A DNA stretch of 64,000 bases, taken from NCBI RefSeq assembly GCF_006149005.1, contig NZ_VBSL01000005.1, forward strand, positions 579,546-643,545. The letters are read 5' to 3'. Below the pieces are notes generated by a model. The model was given only the letters and a program-made list of their open reading frames with translations, searched no databases and was not told where the DNA came from. Positions 36,442-44,832 of the stretch are shown here, piece by piece. Numbering within the stretch: the stretch's first letter is position 1; every line of letters starts with the position of its first letter. This DNA is from Larkinella sp. C7 (lineage in GTDB: Bacteria > Bacteroidota > Bacteroidia > Cytophagales > Spirosomataceae). A program made the position numbers and the translations under genes.

Positions 36442-37563
36442 CTAGAACCAGCGGCTCAGCGAAACGGATACGGAATAATCGGCAAAAGCCGCATCACCGT
36501 GACGAACGCCGAGCGGATCGAGTTTGTCGGAATAACTCTTGATCCGGTTGCGGTAGAGTGCTACCGGGACGGTTGCCGTAGCCGAGAATTTGCCGCGCAT
36601 GTAGGCCAGGCCGGGTTCGACGGCCACGATGTAACCGGGTCGACGGAATCCTTTGCTTCCCCCAAAAACATCAGACGACGGAATGCCTTCTACCCGACCG
36701 CCGAGCATCACGGCCAGACCCGGAATCACGGAAATAGACTGGCTCAGTCCCACCCGGGCGGCAAATTGATCCGCCACCGAGAAATAGCCCGTCACCAGAT
36801 CGATGGTCGTCGCTTCGGGGCTGCGGAGCACGTTGTTCGTTTCGCGGGGATTGAAGAGGTAATACCCGGAAAAATACGCCGTCAGTCCGCCGGTAAGCTG
36901 GGCATAGCCCTGACCTTCCACACTGAAGCCCACACCCCCATCGCCCAACTGGATCGACTGATCGACCGGTTTGTTGACGATATAGTCTCGTTTTTCCTTG
37001 TCCAGTTTGTGAAAATCGCCGGTTACGCCCGGATTGCCGGTCGGGAGTTTAACCCCCACACCCAGTGCCAGGTTGGCTTTCGACAGTTTCGCCGGATTCA
37101 CCAGCCAGTAGCTTCCCGAAATCCGTACATCACCGATGCCCTGCGAATAGGTATGGAAACGCTTTTGTTCGGGGTTGGCAGTCAGTGAATTACCGTAATG
37201 TTCATACAGCGAGGAGCGGTCATTGTACTGAATCGGCAGGTTCACGGAAAAAGATAAGCGGGGGGTTGCCAGGTAGGTGATGCCCAGATCGAGGGCGTGC
37301 GACAGGTTGATCACCTCCGTATGTTGCTCCAGGCGTTCTTTCTGCTCAACGTCGCCTTTGAAGTGCCGGAACGACCGGAAATACCGGTAGCCCATGTTCA
37401 CCTGCCACTGGCCGGTGCGTTGTTTGAAAAAATCGGCCGAGGTGGCATTGCCCGGAACGGCGCAGCCCATGTGCCGGACGGCTACGCAGCCCTGTGCCGA
37501 CGCCTGGGTATACAGAATGGACAGGCACAAAAAGGCCATAGAAAATCGGTAAAACAATTTCAT
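36442..37563 (-). CDS. Outer-membrane beta-barrel protein (transporter-like)
   Basis: The frame is open to 37722, but the ATG at 37563 gives a clean signal peptide (MKLFYRFSMAFLCLSILYTQ) and is chosen (373 residues). The mature part starts with a Cys-rich stretch ('GCVAVRHMGCAVPGN') that may form a disulphide, followed by beta-barrel strands with 'GVGVKLPTGNPG' and the terminal 'YSVSVSLSRWF'. The ending in aromatic residues is the usual signal for outer-membrane insertion. It is of the same general type as the next barrel downstream, and both may form pores for the cluster's substrate. Confidence 0.82.
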   Translation of the reverse strand: MKLFYRFSMAFLCLSILYTQASAQGCVAVRHMGCAVPGNATSADFFKQRTGQWQVNMGYRYFRSFRHFKGDVEQKERLEQHTEVINLSHALDLGITYLATPRLSFSVNLPIQYNDRSSLYEHYGNSLTANPEQKRFHTYSQGIGDVRISGSYWLVNPAKLSKANLALGVGVKLPTGNPGVTGDFHKLDKEKRDYIVNKPVDQSIQLGDGGVGFSVEGQGYAQLTGGLTAYFSGYYLFNPRETNNVLRSPEATTIDLVTGYFSVADQFAARVGLSQSISVIPGLAVMLGGRVEGIPSSDVFGGSKGFRRPGYIVAVEPGLAYMRGKFSATATVPVALYRNRIKSYSDKLDPLGVRHGDAAFADYSVSVSLSRWF

Positions 37564-37804
37564 TGCTTCGAGTTGTCTGAGATGGTCATAACGTGGATTG
37601 CGGGTGCGGCCAAAAGGCCCACCAACCTCCCAACGGATGGATAAGAAACCGGTGATGAATACCCGGCAGCGTACGGAATATACCGTCGAACCCATTTCGG
37701 GGCCACGAAGGATAAACAGCACGTGCTTGGTGGGTTACGGGGACGAACACGCGCGATTCAGCCACGACCTGAGGTCGCAGGGAACCGGCGAATCAACGAA
37801 TTCA

Positions 37805-38356
37805 TCAGGACAACAACTCGGGAGGGGGAGAATAAACCGGCAGACTGCGGGTCGACAAATGGGAGGTAAACGAAGGAATTCGCACCAGCTTCTCGTTCCA
37901 GTCGTACAGAAAAAACCAGGTACGGGCGCGGTTGATGGGCGAATATTCCTTTAAAAATAATTTAAGCAGGTTAGTGGCTTTTTTAGCCGATTCGGACGTG
38001 CCGGTGGCAAACTGCTCCTTCACAAAGGATAGCAGATCGCGCTGAAAAAAGGATTTGGCCTGGTTGACGTAGCCGGAAATGTGGAGCGTATCTCCCGAGA
38101 CATCCAGGTTGACAATTTCGTAGAAACTCCCCCGGTATTTGAACCCTTCCGGTTTGCTCTGCGTCAGAATGGCCTCGTTGGGGTGTTTTTGAAGTGGTAT
38201 TTGAAACTCGACAATATGGTCGACCGACGAAAAAACCGTAACCCGTTCCGACAATTCATGCTGTTCCTGCCACTGCACACTGACGAGCACCAGCAGATGC
38301 CCCAGCATGTGGTAAAGCAAAACAACGAATAAACCGAAGGAGATAAACCGTTTCAC
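37805..38356 (-). CDS. Small membrane-anchored hypothetical protein
   Basis: A 183-residue protein with one N-terminal hydrophobic segment (about 5-28) and a polar, probably extracytoplasmic body. I do not recognise a family. The segment 'FSSVDHIVEFQIPLQKHPNE' and a Pro-rich tail ('LPVYSPPPELLS') are its only notable parts. It lies 241 bases upstream of the first barrel gene and may be the first gene of the 24-38 kb run. Confidence 0.6.
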   Translation of the reverse strand: MKRFISFGLFVVLLYHMLGHLLVLVSVQWQEQHELSERVTVFSSVDHIVEFQIPLQKHPNEAILTQSKPEGFKYRGSFYEIVNLDVSGDTLHISGYVNQAKSFFQRDLLSFVKEQFATGTSESAKKATNLLKLFLKEYSPINRARTWFFLYDWNEKLVRIPSFTSHLSTRSLPVYSPPPELLS

Positions 38357-38463
38357 AAATCTTTATTCGGTAAAATTTACTCAAATATACTATATCCTTG
38401 GAATCTTGCTACTTCATACGAAAATTTTCAAAATTCAATTTTACGGTTTGGTGGCCAGCAGCC

Positions 38464-39270
38464 TCACTGAGCCGCCAGTTCCACCGTTAATGCAAACCGG
38501 GTTGGAGCCATCGTGGGGCCACTAAAACCACCTCCTCCGCCCCCACCGTACATGCCGCGTCGGCCATACATGCCGCCACCGTACATGCCACCACCCATGC
38601 CGCCCATGCCCATGTTGCTCGAATTGGACGAACTCTGCTTCGGCCGTTCCGGAACGCCGGATTCAAAACCGATGGCGAGGGGTGTTCCCGAACCGGGTTT
38701 GGCATTGAGCAATGCCAGTGGAATGGTGAGGTGATAAACCAGCCGACCGGCTTTATCCTCCAGTCGCCCCGTAATGCCGGACGGATCGCCGGTGGCCGAC
38801 ACCAGCATTTCGTCTTCGGCGACGAGGTGAATGAGTTTCATCTCGATTTTCCGGTCAATGAGTTGTTTCGTCATCGTCGACCGATCCGTGGGGCCGGCTT
38901 TGGCTCCCAACGCCACGGGGCGCCCGGTTGCGGGGTCCATTTCTTCGGGTAGTGGAAACTGAATGCCGCGCCAGGTTTTTTTCTTGCCTTTCTGATCGAG
39001 CCAGATGGTGCTGCCGAACAGCAGGGATTTAAACTGATCCTGGTCGTTATCCAACTGGAATGTCAGGAACAATTTATCGGCATTGTTCACGGCCACCACG
39101 TGGACTTTCGCGTTTTCCAGAAAAACTTCCGCACGCGACGTACTGTCGGCGGTTGCTCCGGTGGCAGTTGGCACATTCGTCCAGGTACTCTTTACCGGAA
39201 CCGATTTTTGAGCCACGGCCACCCCGACCGCCAGGAATATCATTATACCGATCAATGCGTTTCGTTTCAT
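38464..39270 (-). CDS. Secreted protein with Gly/Met/Tyr-rich C-terminal repeats
   Basis: The start at 39270 (MKRNALIGIMIFLAVGVAVAQ) gives a signal peptide and is preferred over upstream starts (268 residues). Residues about 25-210 form a beta-rich domain that resembles carbohydrate-binding or DOMON-type sandwiches ('NADKLFLTFQLDNDQDQFKS', 'GSTIWLDQKGKKKTWRGIQF'). Near the C-terminus is a run of short Gly-Gly-Met-Tyr-Gly units (about residues 220-255), followed by a closing strand. The repeat part is low-complexity and might be adhesive or metal-binding; this is a guess. Confidence 0.72.
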   Translation of the reverse strand: MKRNALIGIMIFLAVGVAVAQKSVPVKSTWTNVPTATGATADSTSRAEVFLENAKVHVVAVNNADKLFLTFQLDNDQDQFKSLLFGSTIWLDQKGKKKTWRGIQFPLPEEMDPATGRPVALGAKAGPTDRSTMTKQLIDRKIEMKLIHLVAEDEMLVSATGDPSGITGRLEDKAGRLVYHLTIPLALLNAKPGSGTPLAIGFESGVPERPKQSSSNSSNMGMGGMGGGMYGGGMYGRRGMYGGGGGGGFSGPTMAPTRFALTVELAAQ

Positions 39271-39464
39271 TGCCTGAGTTGAGGAGTAGGGAATGAACGG
39301 ATTTTCACCCGTTTTTATAGGCGTGCTAAGGTACGGTTTTTTCGTGGAAAGGCATAGGGAACGACAATCGCTCCTCTTCTTCGCTACTTTTTTAGCCACC
39401 GGACGACACAAAATACGGTTTCCATTGGTTTAATTCGGAAGGAAGTCGCACCGATCCACACGCT

Positions 39465-41057
39465 ATGAGTTCTACACCAACCAACTACTGGAATAGTCCG
39501 TCTGCGGAGGAACAGCTTGTCCTGATGCAGGCCATCCTGGATGCCTCACAAAATGTTATGGCGTATTGCGTCCCCATGCGCAACGAAGAAGCCCAAATCG
39601 TTGATTTTTCGTATCGGATTGCCAACCAGCGTCTCGCTCAGTTGTTGGGTATCGAACGGAGCCAGATCGTGGAAAAGCCCTTGATGCACTGGTTTCCGAA
39701 CGCAAAGGAACTGGGCTTATTTCAACAGTATGTCGACGCAATTGAAACGAAAGAGCCTAGAATTGTTGAATTCCCGTATGGAAACCAGGCTTGTGACGGT
39801 TGTTTCCTCATCACCGCGACCCCATTGCAGGAAGGCATCGTGCTTTCATTCGTGGATATTACCGACCAGAAGCGGGCGAGAGTGGCCCAGCAGGAACAGG
39901 CTGAGCTCTTGCAGGCAACGCTGGACGCATCGTTGAATAGTACCATCGCCATGCGGGCGATCCGGGACGAATCCGGGCAGATCATCGACTTTCTGATGCA
40001 AACCGCCAACCGGGCTGTCGAGCGGGATCTATTTTTGCCGCCCGAGAAAATTGCCGGACACCGGCTGCTGGAGGTATTCCCCGGCAACATCGAATCCGGT
40101 CTGTTCGGATTCTATCAACGGGTGGCTGAAACGGGCCAAACCGATCAAACGACGCAGTATTACATCGACGCAAACGGGTTGGAAGCCTGGTTCACGGTGG
40201 CCGCCGTCCGGCAGAGCACCGACCAGATTGTGATCACGTTTATGAACATTACGGAGAGCAAATTGCAGGAACTGCGGTTGAAAAAGTCCAACGAGGATTT
40301 GGTGCGATCCAACGAATTGCTCGAGCAGTTTGCCTACGGGGCCAGCCACGATTTGCAGGAACCTTTACGAAAAATTCAGGCGTTCGGCGATCTGCTTCTC
40401 GATCAGTATGGCAGCCAGTTAGGCGATGGCACCACGGTTTTGCAGCGGATGCAGTCAGCCGCCAGCCGGATGTCAGGGCTGATTCAGGATTTGCTGACGT
40501 ATTCCCGGCTATCTACTCAGAAACCCGCTCCGGTTGCGGTATCACTCAATCCGTTGATCAACGACGTGCTGTCGGATCTGGAACTGATGATTCAGGATAA
40601 AAACGCCGTCGTTGAAGTCGCCCCCCTGCCGACCATCCGGGGAAGTGTTAGCCAGTTGCGGCAACTGTTTCAGAACCTGCTCATCAACGCCCTGAAATTC
40701 TCGTTCCCGAACACCCCCCCACACGTTCAAATTTCGTTTCGGGAAGTGCGACTGGGTGACTTACCAGCGGGTTTGACCTTTCCTATTTTGCCCGTCGCAC
40801 TGAAACCGCTTCAAAAGTCGATCCGGTTTTATGAAATCAGCGTTCAGGACAACGGGATTGGTTTTAAAACTGAATACCGCCACCAGATATTTAAAGCATT
40901 CCAACGTTTGCACAGCCAGAACAGCCAGTATGCCGGAACGGGCCTGGGATTGGCGATTGTAAAAAAAGTGGTCGAAAACCACTTTGGAGCCATCCTGGCA
41001 GAAAGCCGGGAAGGCCAGGGGGCGGTTTTCCGGATTTTCTTACCGACAGGTGTCTAA
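39465..41057 (+). CDS. Soluble PAS-PAS sensor histidine kinase
   Basis: A 530-residue kinase with two PAS domains (about 16-135 and 148-265), a phospho-acceptor His295 in 'GASHDLQEPLRKIQ' and a complete ATPase domain ('NLLINALKFS', 'QDNGIGFKTEY', 'AGTGLGLAIVKKVV'). There are no membrane segments. The H box and general plan match the kinase of the kai operon, so both probably belong to the same expanded Bacteroidota family. There is no receiver gene beside it; a single-domain regulator such as the one at 16458 could be a partner. Confidence 0.9.
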   Translation: MSSTPTNYWNSPSAEEQLVLMQAILDASQNVMAYCVPMRNEEAQIVDFSYRIANQRLAQLLGIERSQIVEKPLMHWFPNAKELGLFQQYVDAIETKEPRIVEFPYGNQACDGCFLITATPLQEGIVLSFVDITDQKRARVAQQEQAELLQATLDASLNSTIAMRAIRDESGQIIDFLMQTANRAVERDLFLPPEKIAGHRLLEVFPGNIESGLFGFYQRVAETGQTDQTTQYYIDANGLEAWFTVAAVRQSTDQIVITFMNITESKLQELRLKKSNEDLVRSNELLEQFAYGASHDLQEPLRKIQAFGDLLLDQYGSQLGDGTTVLQRMQSAASRMSGLIQDLLTYSRLSTQKPAPVAVSLNPLINDVLSDLELMIQDKNAVVEVAPLPTIRGSVSQLRQLFQNLLINALKFSFPNTPPHVQISFREVRLGDLPAGLTFPILPVALKPLQKSIRFYEISVQDNGIGFKTEYRHQIFKAFQRLHSQNSQYAGTGLGLAIVKKVVENHFGAILAESREGQGAVFRIFLPTGV

Positions 41058-41093
41058 TCCTGCTCCCAATCGCTCATAAGAATGGCCCCGCCA

Positions 41094-41257
41094 GGGGCTT
41101 AACAGCGAAGCGTCGGTAGCTAAAGAGAATGACCCGATTTTTTTGCGTGCCATCAGGTACGCAACAGCCCTGTCTCTGCCTGTTGTTAGGTACCTGACGG
41201 CACCTTGAAGATACAATCGCCTGATCGATCTACCGACGCTTCGCTGTTAAGCCCCTA
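41094..41257. repeat. Mobile-repeat-like element with 27-base terminal inverted repeats
   Basis: 41094-41120 and 41231-41257 are perfect 27-base inverted repeats. Between them, around 41150-41170 and 41182-41203, is an inner imperfect inverted pair (GCCATCAGGTAC / GTACCTGACGGC), so nearly all of the element can fold into one long hairpin. No protein is encoded. It fits a REP-like or MITE-like repeat better than a plain terminator, and it fills much of the gap between the kinase and transglycosylase genes. Confidence 0.65.
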
Positions 41258-41313
41258 ATAGGGCTGAATTCTATGCTTTTGCGCATTCTCTGTATAAAAC
41301 CTTAAAGGTTGGG

Positions 41314-41365
41314 GTTTTACCAACGAAAAAAGGGACGCGAGCGTCCCTTTTTTCGTTGGTAAAAC
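41314..41365. terminator. Perfect 25-bp palindromic bidirectional terminator
   Basis: Arms 41314-41338 and 41341-41365 are perfectly complementary with only two bases between them. Central GGGACGC/GCGTCCC is flanked by A6 and T6 runs, so the hairpin followed by U run works in both directions. It ends 10 bases before the transglycosylase stop codon and would terminate that gene and any plus-strand transcript. Confidence 0.8.
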
Positions 41366-41375
41366 ATTTCGGTTA

Positions 41376-42458
41376 CTATACCCAGTCCCAATCGAAAAGG
41401 GGTTGCATTTTGCGTTTGGCGGCCAGGAAAACCTGCCACAGCCGCGTCCGGCGGAACCGCAACACCCGCAGACCCAGCAATCCGGCCATCGCCGTCGGGG
41501 TTTGGGCGGCAGAAGCCGTCATCGACGTGGAACCGGCATCCGAAGCACCGCTGGTGTCTTCCGATTCACCGATGATTTGCGCGAGGGCTTCTTCCAGCAG
41601 ATTCCGGCTGCGTGGCCCCCAGGTAGGCTCGGGTTCGAGACCCGGTTCGCCGGAGGCATGGATAATGGGTTCAACACCCGGCTGGAAACGCTCGCCCGGT
41701 AAAGGCCGGGTCAGGTCGGCCAGCACGGCGGGGCTCAGCATATCGCTGTACATCCTGGGGCGGGTCAGCAACTCTTTATAGGCCAACACACGATACAGAT
41801 ACGTACTGGTTTCGCGGTGGAGCCGCAGGTTGTAATAACTCCGGATGCCCTGCTGGTCGATACGGTTTTGAACGTGGGTAACGCCACTGTTGTAAGCGGC
41901 AGCCACCAGCGTCCAGGAACCCAATTCGCGGTGCAACTCACGCAGGTACCGGCAGGCGGCCACGGTCGACTTATAAAGATCCCTCCGTTCGTCGAGTCCA
42001 TGTCTGACAATCAGACCATTGTCGCGGGCGGTTTGGGGCATCAGCTGCCAGTATCCACCAGCGCCCTTGGGGGATGTGCTGGTGCCCGACAAGTCGCTTT
42101 CAACCAATGGCAAGTACTTAAAGTCTTTGGGAATGTTGTACTTGGCCAGAATGGGTTCGATAACCGGAAAAAACTTTACCGCTCGTTTCCGAAGCCGGAG
42201 CAGATAATCCCGATGACGGGATTGTTTGAGCAAAACCGTTACCCAACGTCTGGTAACGTTGGATTGCCGAAGGGGAACAAACTCCCCGCAAAATTGTACG
42301 GGTTGTAAACTTTGGATCGTTTCGGTTCCCGGCAACCTTACACTAACGGTGCCATTGGAATGGGACGTAAACTCTCTTGAATGTACGTCCAAAGGTGCCG
42401 ACAAACCGATGGTTTTAAGCGTCGACAGCATCAGAATAATACTTGCTTCTTTTATCAA
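41376..42458 (-). CDS. Lytic murein transglycosylase (SLT domain)
   Basis: A 360-residue exported protein (hydrophobic N-terminus, about 1-22) with an SLT/MltD-type catalytic domain at about 95-240. The catalytic Glu lies in 'LPLVESDLSG'; 'GAGGYWQLMPQTARDNGL' and 'VAAAYNSGVTHV' are the other family motifs. The enzyme cleaves the glycan strands of peptidoglycan without water, leaving anhydro ends. MltD proteins usually carry LysM repeats after the catalytic domain; none is seen here, the tail is Pro/Ser/Ala-rich and basic instead. It is a single gene with its own strong terminator. Confidence 0.88.
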   Translation of the reverse strand: MIKEASIILMLSTLKTIGLSAPLDVHSREFTSHSNGTVSVRLPGTETIQSLQPVQFCGEFVPLRQSNVTRRWVTVLLKQSRHRDYLLRLRKRAVKFFPVIEPILAKYNIPKDFKYLPLVESDLSGTSTSPKGAGGYWQLMPQTARDNGLIVRHGLDERRDLYKSTVAACRYLRELHRELGSWTLVAAAYNSGVTHVQNRIDQQGIRSYYNLRLHRETSTYLYRVLAYKELLTRPRMYSDMLSPAVLADLTRPLPGERFQPGVEPIIHASGEPGLEPEPTWGPRSRNLLEEALAQIIGESEDTSGASDAGSTSMTASAAQTPTAMAGLLGLRVLRFRRTRLWQVFLAAKRKMQPLFDWDWV

Positions 42459-42604
42459 AACAGACTTAGTTGTTGTTTACGTCAACACGACGGTCACGGT
42501 TTAATAAAAAGTCATTCATACGAAGCTAGTTGATTTTCTGGACTTTACCAAATTCAGGTCTGTATAAATTACTAAACGGCAATCCTACTAACGCCATAGA
42601 ATAC

Positions 42605-44737
42605 TCAGAGAATACGGCCGAGCAGGGCGGCCACAATCCGGATTTTGGTGTAATCGTAGCGCCCCTGCAACGCGTCATACACGGGCTTTAACGCGTTGTT
42701 TTCCACGCCCACCCGGGCAATGGCCCGCTCAATCTCAAGGCGGTCGGCGGTGTCGACCAAACCGGCCAGATCAACCTCATATCCGTTGCCGGCGAGGTAG
42801 ATTAAATGCATCGCGATGGTCGACGAAGACAGCTTCCGCTCCTCCGCAATTTCGTCAACGGTTTTACCCTGCTGGTAGAGTTCGAAGGTCAGCAAATGCG
42901 TTGATCCTTTCAAGGTCGTGCCTTCGCGCGCCTGTCCGGTGAGAAACCCGGCAATGACTTCCATGAACCGTTTCCCGAACAATTGCAGCTTCCGGTCTCC
43001 CACCCCGCTCACGTTTCGGAAGGCTTCGGGCGTGGTGGGGCGCAGGCGGCTCATTTCTTCCAGCGACGAATCCGTGAAAACCACATACGGCGGCACGTTC
43101 TGTTCGTCGGCCAGTTGTTTCCGCAACACCCGCAACCGCTCGAAGAGATCGTCGCGAACCGTTTCGGTTTTGGTCTTCGGTTTTTGTTCGGATTTGAGCT
43201 GGGCCGCATCTTCCGGTTTGATCAGTTGAATTTTCCGATCCTGAAACAAAACCGCATCCGCCAGAATCCCGCGTCGCAACGAATAGTGGTCGTCGTAAGC
43301 AATTTCAATAACCCCGATGTTGATCAGTTGCTGGATGTAACTCCGCCACTCGTCAAATTTCAGATCACTGCCCGCGCCGTAGGTTTTAATCAGGTGGTAA
43401 TTATTTTGCATCACCGTCTGGTTCCGCGAACCGCGCAGGACGTCGATCAGCGTGTTGACCGGCACCTGTTCCTTCAGCCGAACAATCGCCGAGAGGGCTT
43501 TCTGGGCCAGCACGGTGCCGTCGAACATCACCCGTGGGTTCTGGCAGACGTCGCAGTTGCCGCAGGGTTCGGTGAGTTCTTCCGAAAAGTAACTCAGCAA
43601 AACCTGACGCCGGCACGAATGCGCTTCGGCATACTGCTGAATCCGCTCCAGCTTCGCCATTTGCAACCCCAGATTGGCCGGGGCATTTTCGGACAGCATT
43701 TCCTTCCAGCTTGCCACGTCGGCAAAGCTGTAGAACAGAACCGTATCGGCGGCAGAACCGTCGCGCCCGGCCCGGCCGATTTCCTGGTAAAAGCTTTCCA
43801 GGTTTTTGGGCATGTTATAATGAATCACCCAGCGCACGTTGGACTTGTCGATGCCCATGCCAAAGGCAATGGTGGCGCAGATGATGCGAATATCGTCCCG
43901 AACAAACTCTTCCTGCGCCTGCGAACGGCTTTCGGCACTCATCCCGGCGTGGTAATACCCGGCCCGGTAGCCCTTTTCCTGCAGTTTGGCCGCCAGGCTT
44001 TCCGTCGATTTCCGGCTCTGGCAATAGATAATGCCGGAATTGTCGGGTTGCAGGGCCAGAAACCGCTCGATCTGCTGAATGCGTTTCAGTCCGGGTAATA
44101 CCTTCAGGCTCAGGTTCGGGCGGTTGAAAGATGCTACAAAAACCGCCGGGTCGTTCAGGTGAAGCTGGTTGATGATGTCCTGGCGGGTCAGTTTATCGGC
44201 GGTGGCGGTCAGCGCAGCCACCGGCACGTCAGGAAATTGCTTTTTCAACATCGCCAACTGCGTGTATTCCGGGCGGAAATCGTGCCCCCACGACGAAATA
44301 CAGTGCGCTTCGTCGACTGCAAACAAGCTGATTTGCAAGGTTTTCAGAAACACGAAAAACGACTCCGACAGCATTTTTTCGGGCGAAACGTAGAGGAGTT
44401 TCAGCTTGCCCGCCTGGCAATCCTGCTCAATTTCCCGCTGCTCGCGGCTACCCTGCGTGCTGTTCAGAAAAGCCGCCGGAATCCCGTTCAGCAACAGGGC
44501 CTCGACCTGGTCTTTCATCAGCGCAATCAGGGGCGACACCACCACGCAAACGCCTGGTTTCATCAGCGCCGGAATCTGAAAGCACACCGACTTTCCTCCG
44601 CCCGTCGGCATCAGCACGAGCGAATCGCGGCCGTCCAGCAAGGTCCGGACGACGGTTTCCTGCATGGGCCGGAACCGGTCGTAACCGTAATATTGCTTCA
44701 GAAAATCAACGGGATTCAGTGTTTCTGTTTCGTTCAT
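42605..44737 (-). CDS. recQ: ATP-dependent DNA helicase RecQ
   Basis: A 710-residue RecQ helicase (3'-5' DNA unwinding in recombination and repair). The helicase core has Walker A 'MPTGGGKSVCFQ', the DEAH box in 'AVDEAHCISSWGHDFRPEY' and motif VI 'QEIGRAGRDG'. The zinc-binding RQC region shows the four cysteines (Cys in 'HSCRRQ' and 'CGNCDVC'). An HRDC domain (about 515-595) and a helix-turn-helix tail complete it, as in long RecQ1-type proteins of Bacteroidota. No sign of damage. Confidence 0.96.
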   Translation of the reverse strand: MNETETLNPVDFLKQYYGYDRFRPMQETVVRTLLDGRDSLVLMPTGGGKSVCFQIPALMKPGVCVVVSPLIALMKDQVEALLLNGIPAAFLNSTQGSREQREIEQDCQAGKLKLLYVSPEKMLSESFFVFLKTLQISLFAVDEAHCISSWGHDFRPEYTQLAMLKKQFPDVPVAALTATADKLTRQDIINQLHLNDPAVFVASFNRPNLSLKVLPGLKRIQQIERFLALQPDNSGIIYCQSRKSTESLAAKLQEKGYRAGYYHAGMSAESRSQAQEEFVRDDIRIICATIAFGMGIDKSNVRWVIHYNMPKNLESFYQEIGRAGRDGSAADTVLFYSFADVASWKEMLSENAPANLGLQMAKLERIQQYAEAHSCRRQVLLSYFSEELTEPCGNCDVCQNPRVMFDGTVLAQKALSAIVRLKEQVPVNTLIDVLRGSRNQTVMQNNYHLIKTYGAGSDLKFDEWRSYIQQLINIGVIEIAYDDHYSLRRGILADAVLFQDRKIQLIKPEDAAQLKSEQKPKTKTETVRDDLFERLRVLRKQLADEQNVPPYVVFTDSSLEEMSRLRPTTPEAFRNVSGVGDRKLQLFGKRFMEVIAGFLTGQAREGTTLKGSTHLLTFELYQQGKTVDEIAEERKLSSSTIAMHLIYLAGNGYEVDLAGLVDTADRLEIERAIARVGVENNALKPVYDALQGRYDYTKIRIVAALLGRIL

Positions 44738-44754
44738 TGGTTTTGTTATCTACT

Positions 44755-44832
44755 GCCCCCGCCCCCTAAAGGGGAGAGGACGCTGCTTACTCCGGATGGT
44801 TCCGCGCCCTCTCCCCTTTAGGGGGCGGGGGC
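44755..44832. repeat. Perfect 25-base inverted repeat overlapping a CDS end
   Basis: 44755-44779 and 44808-44832 are exact inverted repeats around a 28-base loop, made of C5GC5TA3G4-type sequence. The right arm and loop lie inside the 3' end of the CarboxypepD_reg-like gene and encode its last residues (Pro-rich 'PPPPKGERARNHPE'). The repeat looks like a mobile small repeat that moved the stop codon; it may also end transcription. Confidence 0.7.

Noticed and set aside
35677..37188. 503-codon plus-strand frame opposite the two barrel genes
   Set aside because: It spans two minus-strand genes and their gap, as shadow frames do; no recognisable domain.
42983..44098. 371-codon plus-strand frame inside recQ
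   Set aside because: Antisense to the conserved helicase; no independent support.
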